DNA of 16,424 nucleotides from an uncultured Pseudomonadota bacterium (GTDB taxonomy: Bacteria > Pseudomonadota > Gammaproteobacteria > Methylococcales > Methylomonadaceae): NCBI GenBank assembly GCA_903953455.1, contig CAJBJW010000021.1, positions 1 to 16,424 on the forward strand, in the 5' to 3' direction. The notes below the pieces were generated by a model. It did no database searches and was not told where the DNA came from. It saw only the letters and a program-made list of their open reading frames with translations. Positions 1-8,692 of this stretch are shown here, piece after piece. Position 1 is the stretch's first letter; every line of letters starts with the position of its first letter. Position numbers and translations under genes: made by a program.

Positions 1-141
1 GTGCCCGAGCGTTTGCGTGGCGAAATCTCAGCGTTCGATATTAAAAATGGTAATCAGGTTCTTGTTGAAGAAGGTCGACGTATTACGGCCAAACATATTC
101 GGGAAATTACAAAAGCGGGTTTATCCTCTTTTGAAGTCCCA
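1..141 (+). repeat. Left copy of 141-bp terminal direct repeat (inside rpoB)
   Basis: Bases 1-141 match 16284-16424 with no difference. The repeat covers 47 codons of rpoB in frame, beginning at the GTG valine of the HIVPERLRGE segment. It is an assembly overlap rather than a biological repeat, because nothing marks its edges and it lies in the middle of a conserved gene. The length of 141 equals a k-mer size commonly used as the largest step in de Bruijn assemblers. Confidence 0.97.
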
Positions 142-3100
142 AAAGATTATCTAATTGGAAAAATAGTAGGTCATAACATTATTGACCAAAGTACAGGTGA
201 ATTAATTGCTCATGTTAATGATGAGTTAACAAGTCATATTATTGATCGCTGTATTGAAGCCGGTATTACAGAAGTTAATACATTGTATGTAAATGATTTA
301 GATCGTGGTGCGTACATTTCAAACGCAATGCGTTCTGATACAACAACAAACACACTTGAAGCGCTTGTTGAAATTTATCGTATGATGCGCCCTGGTGAAC
401 CGCCTACGCGTGAATCAGCGGAAAATTTATTTCAAAATTTATTTTTTACAGAAGAACGATACGATTTATCAACTGTTGGTCGGATGAAATTTAATCGTCG
501 TCTTGGACGTGAAGAGATTGAAGGTGTTGGCACATTAACTAAAGACGACATTATTGACGTTCTAAAAGAACTCATTGCAATTCGTAATGGAAATGGCGTT
601 GTCGATGATATTGATCATTTAGGTAACCGTCGTGTTCGTTCTGTTGGCGAAATGGTTGAAAATCAATTTCGTGTTGGTTTAGTGCGTGTTGAGCGAACCG
701 TTAAAGAACGTTTAACATTAGCTGATTCCGAAGGTTTAATGCCGCAAGAAATTATTAATGCAAAACCTGTTTCAGCGGCTATCAAAGAGTTTTTTGGTTC
801 AAGCCAATTATCTCAGTTTATGGATCAAAACAATCCGCTATCTCAAATTACCCATAAACGTCGCGTTTCTGCTTTAGGTCCCGGTGGTCTTGCTCGTGAG
901 CGAGCTGGATTTGAAGTACGTGACGTTCACGCAACCCATTACGGTCGTGTTTGCCCAATTGAAACGCCAGAGGGACCAAACATTGGTTTGATTAACTCCT
1001 TATCTGTCTATGCACGAACAAATAATTATGGCTTCTTAGAAACGCCATATCGTAAAGTTGTTGATGGTAGGGTAACTAATCAAGTGGATTATTTATCGGC
1101 TATTGAAGAAGGCGAGTTTGTTATTGCGCAAGCGAGTGTTCCAGTAGATGAAGAAGGAAAATTAATTGACGGATTGGTTTCTTGCCGGAACAAAGATGAA
1201 TTCACTTTAGCTATGTCGGATACGGTTCAATACATGGACGTATCATCAAAACAGATTGTATCTGTTGCGGCATCCATTATTCCATTTCTTGAACACGATG
1301 ACGCGAACCGGGCGTTAATGGGATCGAACATGCAACGTCAAGCTGTACCGACTTTGCGTGCTCAAAAACCATTAGTGGGTACAGGGATGGAACGCACCGT
1401 TGCTAAAGATTCTGGTGTAACGGTTGTTGCTACACGCGGTGGAAAAATTGAGTTTGTTGATGCGGCAAGAATCGTTGTTCGTGTAAATGATACGGAAACC
1501 GAAAATGGAACATCGGGCGTTGATATTTATAATTTAATTAAATACACGCGTTCAAATCAAAATACATGTATTAACCAAAAACCATTAGTGAAAGTTGGTG
1601 ATATAGTTCGCTCTGGTGACATCATGGCTGATGGTCCGTCAACAGATATGGGTGAATTAGCATTAGGGCAAAATATGTTAGTTGCCTTCATGCCTTGGAA
1701 TGGCTACAACTTCGAAGATTCTATTTTAGTATCGGAGCGAGTTGTTAAAGAAGATCGCTTTACAACCATTCATATTGAAGAAAAAACATGCGTTGCTCGA
1801 GATACGAAGCACAGTCCTGAAGAAATTACAGCAGATATTCCAAACGTTAGTGAAGAAGCTTTATCAAAATTAGATGAATCCGGCATTGTATACGTTGGAG
1901 CTGAAGTCAAAGGTGGCGATATTTTGGTGGGTAAAGTGACACCAAAAGGTGAAACTCAGCTTACACCTGAAGAAAAATTATTACGTGCTATTTTCGGCGA
2001 AAAAGCAGCTGATGTGAAAGATACTTCATTGCGTGTTCCTAGTAGTATTGAAGGAACCGTTATTGATGTTCAAGTATTCACTCGTGATGGCGTTAAAAAA
2101 GACAAGCGTGCCTTAGATATTGAGCAAGAACAAATTAAAAGTTACCGTAAAGATTTAGATGATCAAATTAAAATCTTAGAAGGTGATATTTTTGCTCGTG
2201 TTGCAAAAGATTTAATTGGTAACGTGGCTCAAGCTGGTGCGAACGGTTTAAAAGCTGGAACAGTCATTACTCAAGAGTATTTAGATAGCATTAAGACTTC
2301 TGAGTGGCTCAAAATTAAAATGAAAGATGATGCACTCAACGAGCAGTTGCAGGTTGTTGCAGCACAAATTGAGCAGCAGCGTAAAGATTTTGAAGAAAAA
2401 TTTGAAGTCAAAAAACGTAAGATTACAATGGGTGATGATTTGCCACCGGGTGTGCTTAAAATGGTTAAAGTATATTTAGCTGTTAAAAGACGCATTCAGC
2501 CAGGGGATAAAATGGCTGGTCGACATGGTAATAAAGGGGTTATTTCAATGATTCGTCCAATTGAAGATATGCCTTATACCGCTGACGGCAATCCAGTTGA
2601 TATTGTACTTAATCCATTGGGTGTACCTTCTCGTATGAACGTAGGGCAGGTCTTGGAAACTCATTTGGGTTGGGCTGCAAGAGGCCTTGGCATTAAAATT
2701 GGAAAAATGCTTGAAGCAAAGTATGAAGAATCACAAGCTCAGGTTAAGGCTATCCGTGAATATTTAGATAAAATTTATAATTGCAGTGGACGTAAAGAGG
2801 ATTTAAATTCATTTACGGATGCTGAAATTCTAGAAATGGCAACTAATTTGGTTAGTGGCGTTCCAATGGCAACGCCGGTCTTTGACGGCGCAAATGAAGA
2901 AGATATTCGTACAATGCTTCGACTTGCTGATCTGCCAGAAGATGGTCAAACAGTTTTATATGATGGCTTAACAGGGGAGCCTTTCGAGCGTAAAGTAACT
3001 GTTGGTTATATGTATATGCTGAAATTGAACCATTTAGTTGACGATAAAATGCATGCGCGTTCAACTGGTCCTTACAGTTTAGTGACTCAGCAGCCATTGG

Positions 3101-3351
3101 GTGGTAAAGCTCAGTTCGGTGGCCAGCGTTTTGGTGAGATGGAAGTTTGGGCATTACAGGCGTATGGTGCAGCATATACGCTACAAGAAATGCTTACTGT
3201 CAAATCTGATGATGTCACGGGTCGTACACGCATGTATAAAAACATTGTCGATGGTGATCATAAAATGGAAGCAGGAATGCCAGAATCATTTAATGTTTTA
3301 ATCAAAGAGATACGTTCATTAGCGGTCAATATTGAGTTAGAACGAGAATAA
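1..3351 (+). CDS. rpoB: RNA polymerase beta subunit, 3' part (residues 248-1363)
   Basis: This is the C-terminal 1116 residues of RpoB, the beta subunit of DNA-dependent RNA polymerase, which forms half of the active-site cleft. The GTG at base 1 is an internal valine; the gene starts at 15543 and crosses the circle join. The rifampicin-pocket region (about 796-872) reads GSSQLSQFMDQNNPLSQITH and then KRRVSALG. The equivalents of E. coli Q513, D516, S522, H526, R529 and S531 are all wild type, so a rifampicin-sensitive enzyme is predicted. The catalytic-centre segment GDKMAGRHGNKG (about 2503-2538) keeps both lysines that match E. coli K1065 and K1073. The C-terminus IRSLAVNIELERE is the usual beta ending that packs against beta'. 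Joined length is 1363, close to 1342 in E. coli. rpoC follows after 92 bases that hold a terminator-like hairpin. Confidence 0.98.
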   Translation: MPERLRGEISAFDIKNGNQVLVEEGRRITAKHIREITKAGLSSFEVPKDYLIGKIVGHNIIDQSTGELIAHVNDELTSHIIDRCIEAGITEVNTLYVNDLDRGAYISNAMRSDTTTNTLEALVEIYRMMRPGEPPTRESAENLFQNLFFTEERYDLSTVGRMKFNRRLGREEIEGVGTLTKDDIIDVLKELIAIRNGNGVVDDIDHLGNRRVRSVGEMVENQFRVGLVRVERTVKERLTLADSEGLMPQEIINAKPVSAAIKEFFGSSQLSQFMDQNNPLSQITHKRRVSALGPGGLARERAGFEVRDVHATHYGRVCPIETPEGPNIGLINSLSVYARTNNYGFLETPYRKVVDGRVTNQVDYLSAIEEGEFVIAQASVPVDEEGKLIDGLVSCRNKDEFTLAMSDTVQYMDVSSKQIVSVAASIIPFLEHDDANRALMGSNMQRQAVPTLRAQKPLVGTGMERTVAKDSGVTVVATRGGKIEFVDAARIVVRVNDTETENGTSGVDIYNLIKYTRSNQNTCINQKPLVKVGDIVRSGDIMADGPSTDMGELALGQNMLVAFMPWNGYNFEDSILVSERVVKEDRFTTIHIEEKTCVARDTKHSPEEITADIPNVSEEALSKLDESGIVYVGAEVKGGDILVGKVTPKGETQLTPEEKLLRAIFGEKAADVKDTSLRVPSSIEGTVIDVQVFTRDGVKKDKRALDIEQEQIKSYRKDLDDQIKILEGDIFARVAKDLIGNVAQAGANGLKAGTVITQEYLDSIKTSEWLKIKMKDDALNEQLQVVAAQIEQQRKDFEEKFEVKKRKITMGDDLPPGVLKMVKVYLAVKRRIQPGDKMAGRHGNKGVISMIRPIEDMPYTADGNPVDIVLNPLGVPSRMNVGQVLETHLGWAARGLGIKIGKMLEAKYEESQAQVKAIREYLDKIYNCSGRKEDLNSFTDAEILEMATNLVSGVPMATPVFDGANEEDIRTMLRLADLPEDGQTVLYDGLTGEPFERKVTVGYMYMLKLNHLVDDKMHARSTGPYSLVTQQPLGGKAQFGGQRFGEMEVWALQAYGAAYTLQEMLTVKSDDVTGRTRMYKNIVDGDHKMEAGMPESFNVLIKEIRSLAVNIELERE

Positions 3352-3367
3352 TTTAGGTTAATAAATT

Positions 3368-3397
3368 AACAAAGCGTAGTGATACGCTTTGTTTTTT
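3368..3397 (+). terminator. Terminator-like hairpin between rpoB and rpoC
   Basis: AACAAAGCGTA (3368-3378) and TACGCTTTGTT (3383-3393) form a perfect 11-bp stem closed by a GTGA loop. A run of T follows, six in all counting the last two stem bases (3392-3397). This has the form of an intrinsic terminator, 16 bases after the rpoB stop. Since rpoC must be made, I infer partial termination, a processing or stability hairpin, or readthrough aided by factors. I see no convincing promoter between it and rpoC. Confidence 0.65.
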
Positions 3398-3443
3398 ACT
3401 GAATAATTTTCCCCTGTTAAACGTATTTAAAGAGGACAAGCTC

Positions 3444-6400
3444 TTGAAAGATTTAATGAATTTCTTGAAACGCCAAAATCGTGCAGAAGATTTTGATGCG
3501 ATTCATATTGGACTTGCTTCACCGGACATGATTCGTTCATGGTCCTATGGTGAGGTTAAAAAACCTGAGACGATTAATTACCGTACATTTAAACCAGAGC
3601 GAGATGGCTTATTCTGCGCCAAAATTTTTGGCCCTGTAAGTGATTACGAATGTTTATGCGGTAAATATAAACGATTGAAGCATCGTGGTGTTATTTGTGA
3701 AAAATGCGGCGTAGAGGTTACTTTATCTAAAGTGCGTCGTGAACGCATGGGGCATATTGATTTAGCCAGTCCCGTTGCGCATATTTGGTTTTTAAAATCA
3801 TTGCCTTCACGAATTGCATTATTGCTTGACATGACGCTTCGTGAAATTGAGCGCGTATTATATTTTGAATCATTTGTTGTCCTTGAAGCGGGTGATACAT
3901 CTTTAATTAAAGGTTCATTGTTATCTGACGATGAATATCAAGATTATCAAGAACAATTTGGCGATGATTTTGTCGCTAAAATGGGTGCGGAAGCAATTTA
4001 TGATTTGCTCAAATCAATAGACCTGAAATCTGAAGTTGAAATTTTAAAACAAGAAATTAATTCAACTAGTTCAGAAACTAAAATTAAAAAATATGCAAAA
4101 CGCTTAAAAGTGATGAACGCTTTACTGGCATCTAAAAATCGTCCTGAATGGATGATTTTGAAAGTGCTGCCAGTTCTGCCGCCTGAATTACGACCTTTGG
4201 TACCGCTTGATGGTGGTCGTTTTGCAACATCTGATTTGAATGATTTGTATCGTCGTGTAATCAATCGTAATAACCGTTTGAATCGTTTACTTGATTTGAG
4301 TGCACCGGACATTATTGTTCGTAACGAAAAACGTATGTTGCAAGAGTCCGTTGATGCGTTGCTAGATAATGGTCGTCGCGGTCGGGCAATTACAGGTACG
4401 AATCGTCGTCCATTGAAATCGCTTGCAGATATGATTAAAGGTAAGCAAGGGCGTTTCCGTCAGAATTTACTTGGAAAGCGAGTCGATTATTCTGGTCGTT
4501 CGGTTATTGTTGTTGGACCCTCATTGCGTTTACATCAATGTGGTTTGCCTAAAAAAATGGCGCTCGAGTTATTTAAGCCGTTTATTTTTAGTAAATTACA
4601 GTTCCGTGGTTTAGCTACGACCATTAAAGCCGCTAAGAAAATGGTGGAGCGCGAAGGAGCTGAAGTTTGGGATATTCTCGAAGAAGTTATTCGTGAACAT
4701 CCAATTCTACTTAACCGTGCACCAACATTGCACCGTCTTGGGATTCAAGCATTTGAGCCAACGTTAATTGAAGGTAAAGCAATTCAATTACATCCGCTCG
4801 TATGTAGTGCGTTTAACGCGGATTTTGACGGTGATCAGATGGCGGTTCACGTACCATTATCAATTGAGGCGCAATTGGAAGCGCGTACATTGATGATGGC
4901 AACCAATAATATTTTATCGCCAGCTAATGGTGAGCCAGTTATTAACCCGTCTCAAGACGTCGTTTTGGGGCTTTACTATATCAGTCGCGAAAAAATGAAT
5001 GCGATTGGAAATGACACGCAAAAAAATCCAAGAATTTTTGAAAGTGTTAGTGAAGTCCATAAAGCACTAGCTGAAAAAATTGTTGAATTCCAAACTAAAA
5101 TTCAGTTACGTATTACTGAAAAAGTAACGGATGCAGAGTCTCAAGTCAGTTATAAAACGCATCGCGTGACGACAACGGTCGGGCGTTCGTTGATATGGGA
5201 AGTCATTCCAGAAGGCATGCCGTTTGATTTAGTTAACTGTGATATGACAAAGAAAAATATTTCACGTCTTATCAACTACAGTTACCGTTATATGGGTAAC
5301 AAAGATACTGTCATATTGGCAGATCAACTGATGTATTTGGGCTTTAAGTGTGCAACTCGCTCAGGTATTTCATTTGGTATTGAAGATATGGTGATTCCAG
5401 CTAAAAAAGATGAAATTTTAGCGGCCTCAAATGCCGAAGTGAAGGAAATTCAAAGTCAATACGCATCAGGTCTTGTTACTGATGGTGAGCGCTATAATAA
5501 GGTTGTTGATATATGGTCGCATGCGAATGATCAGATCGCTAAAGTGATGATGGATGGTCTAGGTAAAGAATTTTATACCGACGAAGAAGGTGAGATTAAA
5601 GAACAGAAATCATTTAACTCCGTGTTTATGATGGCAGAATCAGGCGCTAGAGGTTCTGCTGCGCAGATTCGTCAGTTGGCGGGTATGCGTGGTTTGATGG
5701 CGAAACCAGATGGTTCAATTATCGAAACACCAATTACGGCGAACTTCCGCGAAGGTCTTGACGTGTTACAGTACTTTATTTCAACGCATGGTGCTCGTAA
5801 AGGTTTGGCGGATACTGCTTTGAAAACCGCAAACTCTGGGTATTTGACACGTCGTTTAGTTGATGTTGCACAAGATTTGGTGATTAGCTCTCAAGACTGT
5901 GGAACAAATAATGGTTTGTCCATGACACCAATCATTGAAGGTGGTGATGTTGTTGAGCCTTTATCAGAAAGAGTTTTAGGTCGAATAGCTGCGCATGATG
6001 TGATGGATAAAGCAGGTGAGAGCATTCTTGTGCCCAAAGGGACATTACTCGATGAGGATTGGGTATTGAAGCTTGAAAAAAACAGTATTGATCATGTGTT
6101 GGTACGTTCGATTATTACTTGCGAAAGTCGTCATGGTGTTTGTGCTGCATGTTATGGCCGCGATTTAGGACGTGGACATTTGGTTAATATTGGTGAAGCC
6201 GTTGGTGTTATTGCAGCTCAATCAATTGGTGAGCCAGGAACACAGTTAACAATGCGTACTTTCCATATTGGTGGTGCTGCATCAAGAGCCGCGGCTATTA
6301 GTAATGTGCAAGTGAAATCAGCGGGTTCTGTACGTTTAAGTAATTTGAAAAGTGTTATTAACCGTGAAGGTAATTTAGTTGCTGTTTCACGCTCAGGTGA

Positions 6401-7667
6401 AGTGGGTGTTGTTGATGAATATGGTCGTGAACGTGAACGCTACAAAATTCCTTATGGTGCAGTTATTTCGAAGAAGGAAGATGAGCGTGTTGAAGCGGGC
6501 GAAATTATAGTCACTTGGGATCCATTTACACACCCGGTTATCACGGAAGTAGACGGTATTGTTGAGTTGAAAGATTTCGTTGACGGCATAACCGTTCAAA
6601 CACAATCTGATGAGATTACTGGACTGAGTTCGCTTGTGGTTATTGATCCAAAACAACGTGGTAGCGCGGGTAAAGAATTGCGTCCAATGGTAAAATTACT
6701 AGATACTAATGGCGATGCGATTTATTTACCTGGAACTGATATTACGGCTCAATACTTTTTACCAGCAGGGGCGATTGCCGGAATTAAAGATGGTGGTGAA
6801 GTAAAAATTGGTGACGTCATAGCGCGTATTCCACAAGAGTCAAGTAAAACGCGTGATATCACGGGTGGTCTACCTCGTGTTGCAGATTTATTTGAGGCAC
6901 GTAAAACAAAGGATCCTGCGATTTTAGCAGAGTCAAGTGGTACGATTTCGTTTGGTAAAGAAACGAAAGGTAAGCAACGTGTCACCATTACTGATTCGAA
7001 TGGTGAGCAATTTGAAACCTTAATACCGAAATGGCGCCATATTACCGTGTTTGAGGGTGAGCAGGTTGAAAAAGGTGAGACCATTGCAGAAGGTGAATTA
7101 ACCCCGCATGATATTTTACGTTTGCGTGGTGTTGAGGAATTGGCTAATTATTTAGTCAAAGAAATACAAGATGTATATCGATTGCAAGGTGTAAAAATTA
7201 ACGATAAGCACATTGAGGCAATTATTCGCCAAATGTTACGTAAAGTTGAAATTACAGCATCTGGTGATACAAGCTTCATGAAAGGGGAGCAAGTTGAAAG
7301 AGCTGCAATGCGTGAAGAAAACGATCATGCAGAAGCGAATGGAAAAATTCCAGCGAGCTATGATTCTATCTTACTCGGTATTACAAAAGCTTCTTTAGCA
7401 ACTGAGTCATTTATATCAGCAGCATCATTCCAAGAAACAACGCGTGTTCTTACTGATGCTGCCGTACGTGGGCTCAGTGATAGTTTGCAAGGATTAAAAG
7501 AAAATGTAATTGTTGGACGATTAATCCCTGCAGGAACAGGCTTGGCATATCATGAAAGTCGTCGCAAAAGACTTGAAATCGCAGAAACAGTAAGTGATGT
7601 TGAGATGTCGTCAAATATAGATGTAGAAGATGTAGAAGAAGCGCTTAAACAAGCCTTGAATATTTAA
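3444..7667 (+). CDS. rpoC: RNA polymerase beta' subunit
   Basis: RpoC is the catalytic largest subunit of RNA polymerase, 1407 residues, the same length as in E. coli. The start is TTG at 3444. It is chosen because MKDLMNFLKRQ aligns with the E. coli N-terminus and an AGAGG ribosome site lies at 3431-3435. The N-terminal zinc site has C70, C72, C85 and C88. The catalytic NADFDGDQ motif is at residues 458-465, with magnesium ligands D460, D462 and D464. The second zinc site is C819, C893, C900 and C903. The bridge-helix and trigger-loop segments are present (SGARGSAAQIRQLAG; GEPGTQLTMRTFHIGG). The long stretch after the trigger loop corresponds to the gammaproteobacterial SI3 insertion. The end pairs with the omega and alpha assembly region. 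No frameshift is seen. The -35 of the str promoter overlaps the bases just after its stop codon. Confidence 0.99.
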   Translation: MKDLMNFLKRQNRAEDFDAIHIGLASPDMIRSWSYGEVKKPETINYRTFKPERDGLFCAKIFGPVSDYECLCGKYKRLKHRGVICEKCGVEVTLSKVRRERMGHIDLASPVAHIWFLKSLPSRIALLLDMTLREIERVLYFESFVVLEAGDTSLIKGSLLSDDEYQDYQEQFGDDFVAKMGAEAIYDLLKSIDLKSEVEILKQEINSTSSETKIKKYAKRLKVMNALLASKNRPEWMILKVLPVLPPELRPLVPLDGGRFATSDLNDLYRRVINRNNRLNRLLDLSAPDIIVRNEKRMLQESVDALLDNGRRGRAITGTNRRPLKSLADMIKGKQGRFRQNLLGKRVDYSGRSVIVVGPSLRLHQCGLPKKMALELFKPFIFSKLQFRGLATTIKAAKKMVEREGAEVWDILEEVIREHPILLNRAPTLHRLGIQAFEPTLIEGKAIQLHPLVCSAFNADFDGDQMAVHVPLSIEAQLEARTLMMATNNILSPANGEPVINPSQDVVLGLYYISREKMNAIGNDTQKNPRIFESVSEVHKALAEKIVEFQTKIQLRITEKVTDAESQVSYKTHRVTTTVGRSLIWEVIPEGMPFDLVNCDMTKKNISRLINYSYRYMGNKDTVILADQLMYLGFKCATRSGISFGIEDMVIPAKKDEILAASNAEVKEIQSQYASGLVTDGERYNKVVDIWSHANDQIAKVMMDGLGKEFYTDEEGEIKEQKSFNSVFMMAESGARGSAAQIRQLAGMRGLMAKPDGSIIETPITANFREGLDVLQYFISTHGARKGLADTALKTANSGYLTRRLVDVAQDLVISSQDCGTNNGLSMTPIIEGGDVVEPLSERVLGRIAAHDVMDKAGESILVPKGTLLDEDWVLKLEKNSIDHVLVRSIITCESRHGVCAACYGRDLGRGHLVNIGEAVGVIAAQSIGEPGTQLTMRTFHIGGAASRAAAISNVQVKSAGSVRLSNLKSVINREGNLVAVSRSGEVGVVDEYGRERERYKIPYGAVISKKEDERVEAGEIIVTWDPFTHPVITEVDGIVELKDFVDGITVQTQSDEITGLSSLVVIDPKQRGSAGKELRPMVKLLDTNGDAIYLPGTDITAQYFLPAGAIAGIKDGGEVKIGDVIARIPQESSKTRDITGGLPRVADLFEARKTKDPAILAESSGTISFGKETKGKQRVTITDSNGEQFETLIPKWRHITVFEGEQVEKGETIAEGELTPHDILRLRGVEELANYLVKEIQDVYRLQGVKINDKHIEAIIRQMLRKVEITASGDTSFMKGEQVERAAMREENDHAEANGKIPASYDSILLGITKASLATESFISAASFQETTRVLTDAAVRGLSDSLQGLKENVIVGRLIPAGTGLAYHESRRKRLEIAETVSDVEMSSNIDVEDVEEALKQALNI

Positions 7668-7673
7668 GGCTTG
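7650..7673 (+). repeat. Inverted repeat across the rpoC stop codon
   Basis: CAAGCCTT (7650-7657) and AAGGCTTG (7666-7673) are perfect inverted repeats around an 8-base AT-rich loop that contains AATATT. The right arm includes the last two bases of the rpoC stop and the first three of the TTGACC -35 hexamer. No T-run follows, so it does not look like an intrinsic terminator. It may protect the 3' end of the rpoBC mRNA or pause polymerase. Confidence 0.6.
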
Positions 7674-7699
7674 ACCTAATGTAAAATAGCCAGTATTAT
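7671..7699 (+). promoter_or_regulatory. Sigma-70-type promoter for the str operon
   Basis: TTGACC (7671-7676) and TATTAT (7694-7699) are separated by exactly 17 bases. Each hexamer matches 5 of 6 consensus positions. Transcription would begin near 7706 and leave a leader of about 100 bases before rpsL. The place fits the family pattern, in which the rpsL-rpsG-fusA-tuf operon has its own strong promoter. I did not recognise a known protein-binding leader in 7706-7809. Confidence 0.7.
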
Positions 7700-7809
7700 A
7701 ACCTGCTGTAGTCGGGCATTGTGTTTTAATTTATTTAAAGCCTGTTATGCCTTCATTGGTAGGTTATTCTATTGATCTGACAGTTAAAAATATATTTTGG
7801 AGTAGAAAT

Positions 7810-8184
7810 ATGGCCACGATCAATCAATTGGTCCGCAAGCCTCGAGCTAAAAAAATAGAAAAAAGTAACGTTCCTGCTTTGGAGGCTTGTCCTCAACGTC
7901 GTGGCGTTTGTACTCGTGTTTACACAACCACACCAAAAAAACCAAACTCTGCTTTAAGAAAAGTTGCGCGTGTTAGATTGACTAACGGTGCTGAGGTAAG
8001 TAGTTATATTGGTGGTGAGGGTCATAATCTTCAAGAGCATTCCGTTGTGTTGATTCGTGGTGGTCGTGTAAAGGATTTACCAGGTGTTCGTTATCACGTT
8101 GTTCGTGGTAGTTTAGATGCATCAGGTGTAAATAATAGAAAATGTGGACGTTCTAAATATGGAACGAAGCGCCCTAAAAGCTAA
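7810..8184 (+). CDS. rpsL: 30S ribosomal protein S12
   Basis: S12 sits at the decoding centre of the small subunit and affects translation accuracy. The product is 124 residues, the same as in E. coli. I chose the ATG at 7810 because MATINQLVRKPRA matches the family N-terminus and a GGAG site lies at 7799-7802; an in-frame upstream start at 7747 would add 21 unrelated residues. The TTTPKKPNSA loop and the RGGRVKDLPGVRYH loop are intact. The lysines where streptomycin-resistance mutations arise are therefore wild type, as is the aspartate that RimO modifies in many bacteria. It is the first gene of the str operon, 17 bases before rpsG. Confidence 0.99.
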   Translation: MATINQLVRKPRAKKIEKSNVPALEACPQRRGVCTRVYTTTPKKPNSALRKVARVRLTNGAEVSSYIGGEGHNLQEHSVVLIRGGRVKDLPGVRYHVVRGSLDASGVNNRKCGRSKYGTKRPKS

Positions 8185-8201
8185 TTTTATTTGGTAAGTA
8201 A

Positions 8202-8672
8202 ATGTCAAGAAGAAGAATAGCTACAAAAAGAGAAATCATTCCAGATCCAAGATTCGGTAGTTTAATGCTAACCAAATTTATGAATATGATTATGGAAAGC
8301 GGCAAGAAATCAGTTGCTGAAAGCATTATTTATGGTGCATTAGGTGTGATTGAAGGTAAAGGCCATGAAATGCCACTAGAAGTTCTTTCAAAGGCATTAG
8401 AAAATGTACAGCCACGTGTTGAGGTTAAGTCTCGCAGAGTGGGTGGGGCAACCTATCAGGTACCTGTTGAGGTTCGTCCATCTAGAAGAATGGCGCTTGC
8501 GATGCGATGGTTAATTGATGCTTCACGCAAAAGAAATGAGCGTACTATGGCTTCAAAATTAGCAGGCGAGTTATTAGATGCGTTTGAAAGTAGAGGCTCT
8601 GCTGTTAAGAAACGTGAAGATACTCATCGCATGGCTGAGGCAAATAAGGCATTTTCACATTACCGTTGGTAG
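8202..8672 (+). CDS. rpsG: 30S ribosomal protein S7
   Basis: S7 is a primary assembly protein of the 30S head that binds the 3' domain of 16S rRNA and contacts the E-site tRNA. The product is 156 residues, the common bacterial length (the longer E. coli K-12 form is unusual). MSRRRIATKREIIPDPRFGS and the later ALENVQPRVEVKSRRVGGATYQVPVEV block are family hallmarks. The ribosome site is weak (GGTAAG near 8193), which suggests coupling to rpsL translation. It ends in TAG, unlike the TAA of the other genes here. In E. coli S7 represses its operon by binding an rpsL-rpsG spacer of nearly 100 bases; the 17-base gap here is too short for that element. Confidence 0.99.
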   Translation: MSRRRIATKREIIPDPRFGSLMLTKFMNMIMESGKKSVAESIIYGALGVIEGKGHEMPLEVLSKALENVQPRVEVKSRRVGGATYQVPVEVRPSRRMALAMRWLIDASRKRNERTMASKLAGELLDAFESRGSAVKKREDTHRMAEANKAFSHYRW

Positions 8673-8692
8673 TGTGAGATTGAAGACTAGTT

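Noticed and set aside
1..3. GTG at base 1 as the start of a shorter RpoB
   Set aside because: The same bases at 16284 are an internal valine in an open frame that begins at 15543 with the true RpoB N-terminus.
7747..7809. A longer S12 starting at 7747
   Set aside because: The family N-terminus begins at 7810, with a GGAG site just before it; the extension lies in the mRNA leader.
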